NCBI GenBank assembly: GCA_946122785.1 | Contig: CAMGYJ010000002.1 | Span: 40,450,495 to 40,514,494, forward strand | Source: Linum tenue | Taxonomy: Eukaryota > Streptophyta > Magnoliopsida > Malpighiales > Linaceae | Direction: 5' to 3' | Length of the DNA: 64,000 bases | In this document: piece after piece, positions 23,561 through 34,019 of the stretch | Layout: every line of letters begins with the position of its first letter | Numbering within the stretch: position 1 is the stretch's first letter | Notes under the pieces: model-generated | What the model saw: only the letters and a program-made list of their open reading frames with translations | Database searches by the model: none | Told to the model about the DNA's origin: nothing | Translations under genes and position numbers: made by a program

Positions 23561-23674
23561 TAATTTCGACTTAAAACGAAAGAGAAATCGTCTGTTAAAC
23601 AATAAAGACTTTTAATGAAAGAGAGAGGACTGTTGATGTGGCGGATTCTTTTTATGGTTACTCACCATAGAGTT

Positions 23675-24768
23675 TTTTTTTTTTTTACAGAGTAGTAGTT
23701 TCATTAATGGATAATAAAACCATACACTGAGAACAAAGCATGAGTTCGTGAAACTCAAATGGAAGGAAAGTTCAAGAGTCGGAAAACACATGTGTAGAAA
23801 CGAGAGACCAGCAGCAAGCCCAAATGCAAAGCCTGAAAAGGAAACCAAAAGCCCACACTCGAAAATAGCCCAAAAATAGAACAAATAGCACGAGGTCGGC
23901 GCCCACATCCCCACCCAACAACCATTCTCCGCTCCCTTCTTGCCGTCGGAGCTAACCTTTTGCCGGGAAACGAAAAAGGAGAGATAATCAAACCCAGCCA
24001 CAAGATCAACATCACATGCATGGACTGATGAAGAAGAAACAAACAAAAAGGAAGGGCTCCTCCAACAGAAATCCACAACAGAGAAGGAAAACAGGGGAGG
24101 ATCGACGGTAGAGTCACTCACACACCCACCAGAAAGCAACTCCTTGGAACCCGAACAAAGAGAGCAGCAAGGCTCGAAAAAGAGCAACCACAAAACACAT
24201 CCAAAACATTAGAATATGAGCAACCCCATACACAAGCAGAAAGGTGTCAAAGGCAATCAACTGAAGCCCCCACCAAACTGAGCAAGTGACGAAAAACTCT
24301 TCAGCAAGAATGTCATCCCTGCTCTCAACCCCATGAATACGTATCTTTGTCAAATCAAGTCGTTACATCTCCGATTCACCCTCATTTATGGGTGAAATGT
24401 GTGGAGGTAGATACTAGAAACATGAAAGGAGAAAACAAACCGCCAATGATGGCTCCCTCTAGCAACCACCAACAAGGACCGAACCACGCAAGAACAACTT
24501 TAAGATCTGTAAACAGCTCTGAAGTGTGGAAAATGAACTATCTCCAAGGAGAAGATCATGAGAAAATCCACAAGGGAAAGAAGTATAATAGAAATGTGAA
24601 ACCCATAAAAGGTTGGCAAATGAAAAGCGGAATGTAAAGGGAGAAAATTTTGGGTTGTCACCGGTCACTCAGAGGTCAAGCCGGCGGCTCCCCCTGGAGA
24701 GTGGAAAGTAGAATCAAGAGAGAAGGAAGAGGAAAATTCAAACAAGGGAGAGTTGTATATTTTCCTTG
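23675..24768 (-). mobile_element. 5'-truncated LINE-like retroposon, 15-bp TSD
   Basis: The flanks ACTCACCATAGAGTT (23660-23674) and ACTCACCATATAGTT (24769-24783) form a 15-bp duplication with one mismatch. The left edge is a T-run (23673-23686), the poly(A) tail of a minus-strand insertion. The minus-strand frame at 23612-24193 (193 codons) ends in a string resembling the 3' end of plant L1 elements, followed by lysines encoded by the tail. No polymerase domain is visible, so it is mostly 3' region. Confidence 0.65.
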
Positions 24769-24783
24769 ACTCACCATATAGTT

Positions 24784-25605
24784 ACTGATGGGATCCGCTC
24801 CCCTCCCTAGCTACTAGCACATATTGCGTTTGTTGGCCCATGTATATATATAGAGAGAGTTGGTTCGCCCAACAAGGGGGAGAGAGAAGGTAATTCAATG
24901 GCGGGTCCAGGGCCACGCATGTATAGCAAAAGTCTATGATGTGTTTTCATATTCTGAAAAAGTTGTAAAATACACTCAGTGTCTACACGGCTCAACAAAT
25001 CTCTCTATCTTACTATACAATCATTCACAAACTGATCGCTTATTCAATTTCGAAACTTGCTCTTAAAGTATCCCAAAGCCGAAATGTTATTTCAACACTT
25101 GCAGTTGCAATCAGTAAAATCAATAATTTTGAGAAGCAAGTAAATAAACGGATATGATCGAATGTAGGGAATTAGGATAGCACGTAATTGGGTTTAATTG
25201 TTAGATTTTGAAAACAATTGGGAAAATGAATAGCATTTTTTACTATTAGACTTGTATTTAAAATACAATAACAAATATGTTGTGGTCTAATGGATAACAT
25301 GTTGGCCAATACTATTAGTGTCCTAATTTAATTCACCTAGTATACCATTTATACATATATTTTTTACCCATACGCAAACTATTGCCGAGATTGGATAATC
25401 GTTTTTCCCAAAATTGGACACCCCCAATTACCCCTAGCTCCGACACTCCGCCCTTGGGCCATTGCCCAGCCCTCCTCTTGATCCAAATCTAGTATAGTAA
25501 TTGTAAAATTTCAATTTTAAATATTCATTTTAGTGCTCGTACCCAACCTTCTTTGCCTCTATTCAAATGTGGTGCAATAATCTACCCATTCTGAATCCGC
25601 ATATA
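24784..25605. other. Intergenic, nothing recognised
   Basis: No gene is recognised. A tRNA-Arg-like 5' half (about 25285-25305) lacks the rest of a cloverleaf. Confidence 0.3.
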
Positions 25606-25932
25606 GAGAGAGGATCTGGTGACTAAGGGGGGATGCTTAGTCACTTGACTAAGCCCTTCCCAGCCTTTAGATCTGGATATAGCAATCTGATGGTTAAAAA
25701 GTGGGAAGGGCTATTTAATTAATGACAGGGGTAGTTTGAGTATCATGGAAAATTACGAAGTATACAAACCAGACTTACAATCAGTACAAACCATACAAAC
25801 ATACGAACAGTACAAACTAGAGCGACAAAACATACAAACAGATTTACAAACATTACAAATATATAAACTGTACAAAAAATACAAACTAGACCGACAAACA
25901 ATACAAACCATACAAAAAGAAAAAACAACCAG

Positions 25933-26248
25933 GTTGACTTTGGAGGCTCCATCCCTATATAGAGGGTCTCCTTCCCAAAGTCAACCCGGGTGTTTTTTAG
26001 ACATACAAACATGGTGGCCAAAAATGACAAACTAGACCAAAAATTCATACAAACTGGAAAAACACCTGGGTTGACTTTGGAGGCTTCATCCCTATATAGA
26101 GGGCTTCGTCTCAAAGTCAACCCGGTTGTTTTTTAGACATACAAACATTACAACATGGTGGACAAAAATGACAAACTAGACCGACAATCCATACGAACTG
26201 GAAAAAACACCCGGGTTGACTTTGGAGGCTCCATCCCTATATAGAGGA
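25933..26248. repeat. Tandem units (~137-145 bp), each with an internal inverted repeat
   Basis: The unit starts GTTGACTTTGGAGGC at 25933, 26070 and 26215. Each unit then has CATCCCTATATAGAGG and, in the first two, the inverted arm AAAGTCAACC with GTTTTTTAGACATACAAACA. The third unit is split by the hAT element; its remainder (aaagtcaaccaggttgtttt) is at 28130-28149. The units lie inside TIR element 2. Confidence 0.8.
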
Positions 26249-26746
26249 GTTCCATCTAGGGATGACAACTTTGCCCATACCCATGGGTTTCTTACTATCC
26301 AACCCAATTGGGTTGGGTATGAAATCCAAATAGATGGATATGGGTAGAGTTTGATGGGTTTGTACCCATACCCATTTACTTTGGGTTGAGTTGGGTTTAT
26401 ATCAAATGGATTTGGGTTTGTACCCATGCCCAAATACAAATTACAGTTTGGTACCCAAACTTAATAGATATGCATATTTAGTACTTAAAATTAAATTTTT
26501 TTTGCATATAAGTCCTCAAAATATCGATGGAAAATTACGTTTTGGTACCTAAATTATTTTGGTCTTACATTTTGGTACCTAAAATTTTCAAGTTTTACAA
26601 ATACGTCCAATTTTTGCATGTGTAGTTAAAACACCCTCAAGTAAATGGATATCCATATTCAACCCATACCCATTTAGATTATGGAAGTAATATTCATACC
26701 TTACCCAAACTCATCTATAAGCCCCCAAATACATATGCACTTCATC

Positions 26747-28028
26747 TAGGGCTGGCGGACGGTTTTCTGGTTAGCGGCTAACCGGCCGGTTTCAACCGAA
26801 CCGACCAGTTTTCGGCTAGCCGAAAAACCGATGCCGAAGAGGGCGGTCGGTTGGCGTTGGGAATTATCAGGGGGCCGGCTAGCCGACTAACCGGGGTCGG
26901 AAACCGGCGGTTAACCGGCTAACCGACCCCTGCCCTTCCCCCTTAAACGACGCCGCCCACGCCCCCAAATCAGTCGACAACCTCCGCCCCCAAATCGAGT
27001 CACAGCCTCCTCCCCCAAATCCCCCTTCTCACCACCGACCAACCCTTCCCCCTTCTCACCATCGACCAACCCTCCAATCCTTCCCTTACCTCCGCTGCCA
27101 TCTCCACATCGTCGCCGCCTCCATCAAAACCTCCTCCAACGGAGCATGGCAAGGCGACAATCCCCTCGATTTCGCCTTCCCGCTCCTCATCCTCCAGACC
27201 ATCTTGATCCTCGCCGTCAGCCGCTCCCTCGCCTTCCTCCTCAAGCCCCTCTGCCAGCCCAAGGTCATCGCCGAGATCGTCGGCGGGATCCTCCTCGGGC
27301 CGTCGGCGTTCGGCCGGAACCACCACTACATGCACCGGGTCTTCCCCAAGTGGAGCGCCCCGATCCTCGAGTCCGCCGCCAGCATCGGCCTCCTCTTCTT
27401 CCTCTTCCTCGTCGGCCTCGAGCTCGAGCTCTCCTCCATCCGCCGCAGCGGCAGCCGCGCCTTCGGCATCGCCGCCGCCGGGATCACCCCCCTTCGCCGG
27501 CATCGCCGATCCTCGAGTCCAGCCCTTCCCCCTTCTCGCCGCGCCTCGCCGCCTGTCGCCGCGCCTTGCCTCCCGTCGCCGCGACCCCTCCAGGCTCCAG
27601 ATCTGTTTCCATGGAGAAAGGTGAGAGAAGAAGAAGGAGACCGATGCTGGCGGATGGATAAGGAAGGAGAGAGGAAGGATAAGGAAGGTTTGGTGGATAT
27701 TTTTTTTGTTTTCTTTAATTAATTTTTAGTTTTTTTTTTCTTGACGATGCTGGCGGATGGATAAGGAAGGAGAGAGGAAGAGATAAGGAAGGTGTGGTGG
27801 ATATTTTTTTTGTTTTATTTAATTAATTTTTAGTTTTTTTCTTCTTGAAAATGTATTTTCCGGTTGGCCGGCTATTCGAGCCTAAAACCGGATTCGACCG
27901 GTCGGTTGGCCGGCTAACCGTGACCTCTCTTCGGTCGGTGGTCGGCATCTACAAGAGGTGGCTCGGTTTAACCGATAATCGGGTTTTCAGTTTTCGGTTA
28001 AACCGAAACCGACCGACTGCCACCCCCA
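26747..28028. mobile_element. hAT element carrying a host-gene fragment, TSD ACTTCATC
   Basis: Exact octamers ACTTCATC lie at 26739-26746 and 28029-28036. The ends are TAGGGCTGGCGGACGG and (reverse complement) TGGGGGTGGCAGTCGG, followed by GGCTAACCGGCCGG-type hairpin arms of about 200 bp on each side. The centre (about 26990-27660) is GC-rich and contains a captured antiporter fragment on +. After it comes a direct repeat: gatgctggcggatggataag at 27641 and 27745, each followed by an A/G-rich and T-rich stretch. It has no transposase. Confidence 0.88.
27123..27494 (+). pseudogene. Captured N-terminal fragment of a CHX20-like cation/H+ antiporter
   Basis: About 124 codons read without interruption from IKTSSNGAWQGDNPLDFAFP, through ILAVSRSLAFLLKPLCQPK, VIAEIVGGILLGPSAFGRN and SIGLLFFLFLVGLELELSS, to AFGIAAAGITP. 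This is the start of the plant CHX (CPA2) family, closest in my recollection to CHX20. It covers the first three or so membrane segments, including the conserved QPKVIAEIxGGILLGPS stretch. Full proteins are ~800 residues, so transport function is lost. The frame starts without a native ATG (first Met at 27204) and leaves homology at 27494 for unrelated proline/serine-rich coding up to 27722. The whole lies inside a hAT element. Confidence 0.88.
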
Positions 28029-28970
28029 ACTTCATCCATAGCCAACCCATTTTCAATGGGTCTACTTGGATTTGGGTATAATTACCAATGGGTGGGTAAT
28101 TTCTAATTTGCCATCCCTAGTTCCATCCAAAAGTCAACCAGGTTGTTTTTTAGACATAAAAAACATTACAAACATGGTGCAAAAAATAACAAAGTTTACA
28201 AACATTACAAAAAAAAAAAAACCGACAAACATTACAAAATAACAAAGCGTACAAACATTACAAAATAAACCGACAAACAGTACAAAGCATACTAACCGTA
28301 CAAAATGTCACTAAAAATGACAAACAATACAAACCGAATATATACAAACATTGCAAAATAGGTAAGCAAACATCACAAATCCAACACTGTCGCCGGGAAA
28401 TTTCCTCTGGTCACCAAAAAACTCTCTCCGCGCGCCAACAAATAATTCCCATCAGCTCTCTCTCTCTTGGGAATTCCCCTGGAATAATGGCGCATGAGGG
28501 GAGAAGAATTCTCCTGCCCAGGAATTCCCCTGGCCGGAAATTGGACGGAGACGATCTCTCTCTCTTACAAGAGCTTTGGAGGGAAAATGGAATTAATGGC
28601 CACCCCTCCCCCTAGGAACATGCCCACGCCGGACTTTGCCAAAGAATATTTCCCACATCGTCGGCGTTGGAGAAAAGGACCGCCGGCGGGACTGGGGAAA
28701 AGGCCATGCCGCCGGGTCGGAGAAGGGAGCTGGTGCCCGCGACGGTAGTCAGTAGCAGGCTGTATTTTTTTTATTTTAATTGGTAAATAAAATAAAATAA
28801 TCTTGCAATTATTATATTATCATTCATTAATTTAGATTAATTTGAGTCATTAGATTTTAATGAGGTGTAGGTGTTGAGATTCACTTAGTCACATGACTAA
28901 GTGACACCTAGTCACCTTATCTTGGCTCATATATATAGAGAGGTTGATTCACTTGATTGTATGTTATGTG

Positions 28971-29355
28971 CAAAGTTGTCAAACCGGTTTATGCCAGTGT
29001 GCCGGTTTAGCAAGTGGAATGGTTCAACCGGTGGCACATACCGGTTTGTGCCGGTTCATGCCGGTCAATATTACAAATAAAATTATAAATACTCATATTT
29101 AAACATGACATTTAACGCCAATACCTAAACATTTATACTTGAATCCAACAAATAACATCAATATGTAACTTTTATACTCATAAAATAAATAATAAAATAA
29201 TTTTTATCAATTAAATTCTCTAAAATAAGGTCATTTTACTTAGAGATTCGTATATCGATCATGCCGGTCATACCGGTGGTGTCACGCCAGTTTTATGACC
29301 GGTACCGGTTGAACCCGGTACAACCGGTGGCACGCCGGCCGGCGTGACAACCATG
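28971..29355. mobile_element. hAT MITE, TSD GTTATGTG
   Basis: Exact octamers GTTATGTG lie at 28963-28970 and 29356-29363. The ends are CAAAGTTGTCAAACCGG and (reverse complement) CATGGTTGTCACGCCGG. The arms are rich in ACCGGT motifs. It is non-coding and is the nearest mobile element upstream of the PILS gene. Confidence 0.9.
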
Positions 29356-29363
29356 GTTATGTG

Positions 29364-30630
29364 TCACGTGGTCCATTGTTCGGCTTGTCGGCCCATTTAT
29401 TCTAAACCGATGGACGGAAGGTCAAGCAAAAAGTGGTGACCAGAAAAAGAGGCCCATGTTATTTACATGTTGTTTTCTTTTCTGGTCTCGGTGGTGGTCC
29501 GTCCTTTATTACCGCCGGTCCCGGATTATTTACCGTCGTGGTATATTAATATTACTGTTTGAGGGGATTATATAATTAATCGAATGGTGAGGTGGCGGTA
29601 AAGGACACCGCCCAAATTAACTAATCGTAATGGTAATAAGAAATTAAATGAGTGGTGTGGGCTTTTTTTCTACGTGGAGTGCTTGGGCCCACGAGAGCCA
29701 ATCAGGTAAGAGGTGGAGTTAATCAGTGAGACCAAAGGGCGAGAAATGGTAAAGAAATCCAAAGAAAGAAACAGGAAGGAAAAACGGGAATTGAAGTAAC
29801 TAGGGAAGCTCATTCCTTAGCCTCAGGAATTAAGGGTTGGGATAAATTTTAGAAAAGGAAAAAAAGGGTAAACCAAAACAAATTCCAGCCAGCAAGGCAA
29901 GGCAGTCAGCGCGCTCCCAAGACGCGGAATAGATAGAGAGAGAAGAAAGACGGTTTGGTTTTGGTTTTGGAGGCGTAAGCAAGACAAGTGCAGTGCAGTC
30001 GCCAAATACGAGTTTTCTTCTCCTTGCTTCTTATTATTCTTGTTGTTCTTCCGCCGTCCTCGTCTTCTCTCCCTCTCTTGAGGCTTACAATTTTAGTGTT
30101 GAAGATTCCATTTTGATGTTCTTTATTATAGGAAACCAGGAGTAAAGAAGTCGGAGGGACTTTTTTTTTTTTTTTTTGTAGTCTTGTGGGGGCGGCTGCG
30201 GGTAGCTACCAAAACCCAAGATTGGCTGCGCCAACTTGCGGTGGGGATCCAGGTTGCTGCACACAACACAATATATAAATCCCCACAACAATTCCCTTCC
30301 TTCCTTCTTCTTATCTGCACCACTACCGCCACCAGCTTTTCCTTTCTTTCTTTCGGCCGGCCATTAATCAATTCTCTCTGTTCCGCCGCCGAATTCTGGT
30401 CAGCAGCGCCGGAGTCAGATCGGTCACAGAATCAATCCATCCGGCAGCTAATTCATTCATTCATTCTTTCATTTTCATCTCTCGCCGCACCGAATCAAAA
30501 ACCAAACCCAAACCCAACCCCCAAAACTTAATAAATACAGAAACGCCCAACACATACACCTCACCTCGCCCCCATTTTCGGCCCCCTTTCCTTTCATCGC
30601 ATCTCTCTCTCTCTCTGTGGACGCGGCTTC

Positions 30631-30677
<47 letters not shown>

Positions 30678-31541
30678 GCTACATACACATCTTCCTAGAA
30701 TCTGTATCAGCCATTTCATATTTTCTCTTGACCTCGATCAACCCAGGGAAGAAAAGTCATTAGCATCGTCCTCCGGTGAATTCATTAGGACGTACGTACG
30801 CCGTCGAATCAAACAGAATTTCAATACCCCGGCCGGCCGGCCGGCGCCGACATTATAATTCTGCGAGTGGCCCCGTTGCTCCCGCTTGCTAGCTAGCTAT
30901 CCCGCTCCATTTATATTATATATATCCTTTCTTCGCTCGCTCCATATCGATCGGCCGGGTAACTCATCTCATCCTCCATATTTCTTCTTCTTCTTCTGCA
31001 TGCTTTTCTGTTTTTCTTTTGGGTCTGATAGAAAAGGTATTTTGTGCTTTTTCTCCGTTTCTTTTGGTTTCCCCTGCTGCTGCTGTTCTTGTTCTTTTGC
31101 TTGTCCATACATTCTGTTTTGTTTTCTGTTCTTTATTTAATTAATATTATATATACATAAGTACAAAAGAATCATATAATAAGACACCGATGATGCAACG
31201 ACGTCAGGATTGCAAAATCAAGGTCGACACCCAGTTGAACCCCAAAACCATCCAACGCAACCGATTCTACAAACAAACATACATTAGAATTACATACCCG
31301 ATTCAAGAACTACAAAGGGTAGGGTAGATATAGATTGTAGATATGATGCACAAGAAATTTCTTACTTGAATGCTCCAGCTACCTAACTACGTATTCACCA
31401 CAGATTTAACTCACTAATCAAACCAAATCCCCTGTTTGCTCCTACTTATTATGTTCCCACTTGTTCTGCTGCTCGTGTCATGGCGACTAATTAATTACTT
31501 CAAATTTTGAACATCTTCCTATTTTCCTTGTGCAGAGATAG
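29364..31541 (+). promoter_or_regulatory. Upstream region and probable leader with intron of the PILS gene
   Basis: There is no coding feature that I can support. A CT-rich tract (30635-30675) and many pyrimidine runs from 30430 suggest a 5' leader. A plausible leader intron has its donor GGTAACT at 30958 and an acceptor in a T-rich context ending TGCAG at 31535, six bases before the start codon. A donor near 31036 (AAAGGTATTT) is an alternative. ORFs such as 30184-30531 have no known family. Transcript evidence would settle the leader structure. Confidence 0.45.
30635..30675. repeat. CT microsatellite in the PILS upstream region
   Basis: About 20 consecutive CT dinucleotides after tcatttcct. 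A shorter CT run precedes it at about 30603-30616. Confidence 0.9.
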
Positions 31542-33443
31542 ATGGGGGTATTAGATCTTTTCGTGGCGTCGACCATTCCGGTCATCAAGGTTCTCGTCAT
31601 CACTGCACTCGGCACCTTCCTCGCCCTTGACCGCGTCGATGTCCTGGGGGCCGATGCCAGAAAACACGTCAACAACGTAACTAACTCGTACCAATCACTC
31701 TACCTTCATCGTCGTTCAGATTTCTGGCTCAGCCACTGTATAAATGTGTGCGCGCCCGCCCGCGTACTAACTTACCATAAATGTACATGGATGCAGGTGG
31801 TGTTCTATGTGTTCAACCCGGCACTCATGGTGGGAAGCCTCTCCCAGACCATAACCTTCCAGCAGATGGTGAAGCTCTGGTTCATGCCGGTCAACGTCCT
31901 CATCACCTTCGTGGTGGGTTCGGTCCTGGGCTGGATGGTCATACAGCTCACCAGGCCGCCCAAGGAGCTGAGGGGACTCATCATCGGCTGCACCGCCGCA
32001 GGCAACTTGGGCAACATGTTTATGGTCATGATACCCGCCATCTGTAAGGAGAAAGGCAGCCCCTTCGGCTCCCCTGAAGTCTGCCAGTCCTACGGCTTGG
32101 CATATGTCTCCGTCTCCATGGCCGTACGTTTAGAAACAAACATGTCTGCTTACATTACATATATCATGATGCTGATGAACCGAGATTGATGTTACTTCAA
32201 AAATTAATATAATTTGTTGCAGTTGGGAGCAGTGTATCTATGGACCTATGTTTACAGTATTATGAGGGCATCGACCACAGTAGACACAGCAGGAGGAGAA
32301 GGCGGCGATGACCTAGAGAAGCTTCCAGTCAGCATCATCAATACTACTACGACTGGAACTGTTGAAAACTCCCTTGAACACCCTCTTCTTCTACCTGCAT
32401 CACCTACTTCGAACCATAATAAGGTAAACAAGCTTAATTTGTGCCTAATTAAACCAAGCAGACGGCCTGCGATTTGCTTGTACGTACGCGTGATTGATAA
32501 TTAACTCTTGTTTTCTGTACAGTTGAATGCAGCAGGTGGGGAGATCAGCAGCTTCCCTCAGAAGGTAAAGCAAGGGCTGACCAAAACGCTGGGAAATGTC
32601 AACTGGAAGACCATATTTGCACCTTCCACCATTGGTGTGGTAAGTAACACTCACGCTAACTACTTTATTAAACATGCACCATTAACAAGTCCTATAGTCT
32701 TCTCATTCTTTGGTTTGTAATACATTATTTTTCTATGTGCAGATTATAGGATTTGCGATCGGGCTGACTCCACCAATAAAGAATGTGCTGGTGGGAGACG
32801 AAGCACCTCTTCGTGTTATTCAAGATTCCGCTGTCCTCTTAGGGTAAGGCCACAAGCCCCCACGCGCCTATTAGATTATGTAATCATAAGTTCAAAATAA
32901 ACAAACAACTTTGATCATCGTATAGTACAGTATTTTATTAATGCAATTTTGGGTTTGGGTTTATGCAGACAGGCAGCCATCCCGACTCTGACCCTGCTTG
33001 TCGGAGCTAATCTACTCAGAGGTACTAGTCATCATCATCATCATCATCATAAAAACATCATAAAAGAGTAACTTAACTAATTAGAAAATTCTTCTTGTGC
33101 TTGTTTGGTGATCAATCATGTAGGGCTGAAAGGGTCGAGCGTGAAGAAGACGGTGATAATAGGGGTGGTGCTGGCCAGATACGTGGCCCTTCCTCTGGTG
33201 GGGATCGTGGTGGTGAAAGGGGCGCTGCGGTTAGGGTTCATCCCGGCAAACGACCCACTCTATCAGTTCATTCTCCTCCTGCAGTTCACCGTCCCGCCTG
33301 CGATGAACATCGGCATCATCACTCAGTTGTTTGGAGCAGGGGAGTCCGAGTGTTCCGTCATCATGCTCTGGACTTACGCCTTGGCTTCCGTCTCCCTCAC
33401 CCTTTGGTCCACTTGCTTCATGTGGCTCGTCACCTCTTCTTGA
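31542..33443 (+). CDS. PIN-LIKES (PILS) auxin efflux carrier family protein
   Basis: Seven coding exons join in frame to 417 residues plus stop: 31542-31676, 31797-32123, 32223-32423, 32523-32639, 32743-32843, 32969-33021, 33124-33443. All junctions are GT/AG. PILS proteins are ER-membrane carriers that control cellular auxin availability. The N-terminal half has hydrophobic segments and family signatures: ARKHVNN then VVFYVFNPALM (res ~39-56), KLWFMPVNVLITF, LGWMVIQLTRPPKELRG, GCTAAGNLGNM and ICKEKGSPFG. A hydrophilic loop follows (res ~175-240). The C-terminal half has IIGFAIGLTPPIKN, LLGQAAIPTLTLLVGANL, ARYVALPLVGI and QFTVPPAMNIGIITQLFGAG, with a short tail after the last segment. The start ATG lies six bases after a likely leader acceptor. 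No lesion is seen. Which PILS subgroup it belongs to is not certain. Confidence 0.93.
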
Positions 33444-34019
33444 ACATCTTATCTTGGTGATGATGATAGTAGTAGTAATGTAGCCAAGAAGAGAACAACA
33501 AAAAGGATGGTATATTTGTTACTGCACCATACCAAATTTTTTTACACCCTCCATTTTATGAGTAGGAACAGAGGCAGAAAGCAGAGCCTTTGAGGAATGC
33601 AGTACGAGGGTGATAGATATTAGATTCCCATTGCTTCAATTCTTCAATCATTCTTATGTTGTATTGTTGTATAGACGACCTTTATATCGATTCATATACA
33701 TGAGTGAAGTAGAATACAAGCATTGTTCGAATTGATACGTCTCGCATCTCATTCTTCCCGTTGAGGCATCCTAAAATTTCCCAGCAAATGACAGCCTTTA
33801 TTACCAACCACAAAACCAAAACAGTTAGTTAAAAGTTAAACCTCATCCCCAATCCATAATCATCTACCATAATGATATAGTAATAAACTAAGTTTCTGCC
33901 TCTCAAAAAAGGAAATGACAAGGAAAAAAAGGCAAGTGTTCTTCTGTCACTCTGTTCGAAAACTCCATCCCAAATATGCAAGAAAGGACAGTCAGTCTCT
34001 CTACAGGGAGATGAGGCCA

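Larger units (their letters stand above)
26257..28119. mobile_element. hAT element, TSD GTTCCATC, hosting a second hAT element
   Basis: Exact octamers GTTCCATC lie at 26249-26256 and 28120-28127. The termini are TAGGGATGACAACTTTGCCC and (reverse complement) TAGGGATGGCAAATTAG. The arms are rich in ACCCAT/ATGGGT motifs. It lacks transposase. Its own sequence is about 570 bp; the rest is the insertion at 26747-28028. Confidence 0.88.
25606..28928. mobile_element. GGTGACTAAGG-type TIR element 2, hosting two nested hAT elements
   Basis: The left end GGATCTGGTGACTAAGG then CTTAGTCACTTGACTAAG, and the inverted right end (GATAAGGTGACTAGG then CTTAGTCATGTGACTAAG in reverse), match the element at 17450-19297. 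So do the internal ACAAACATT clusters and the similar 3' portion before the right end. The exact outer bases are uncertain because both flanks contain atatagagag. The interior holds a tandem array (25933 on) and a hAT element (26257-28119), itself containing another hAT element. Without these its own length is about 1.45 kb. Confidence 0.7.

Noticed and set aside
23612..24193. 193-codon minus-strand ORF as a gene
   Set aside because: It lies in a poly(A)-tailed retroposon, its Lys run is the tail, and it extends beyond the insertion border.
25285..25305. tRNA-Arg-like string ggtctaatggataac
   Set aside because: Only the D-arm half is present; no anticodon arm, T arm or acceptor stem follows.
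25933..26248. CRISPR-like array
   Set aside because: Units are ~140 bp and similar over most of their length, with no short unique spacers; plant nuclear DNA.
27204..27722. 172-codon ORF as an independent antiporter gene
   Set aside because: Only the first ~100 codons match CHX; the frame then enters unrelated sequence inside a hAT element, and at least 80% of the protein is missing.
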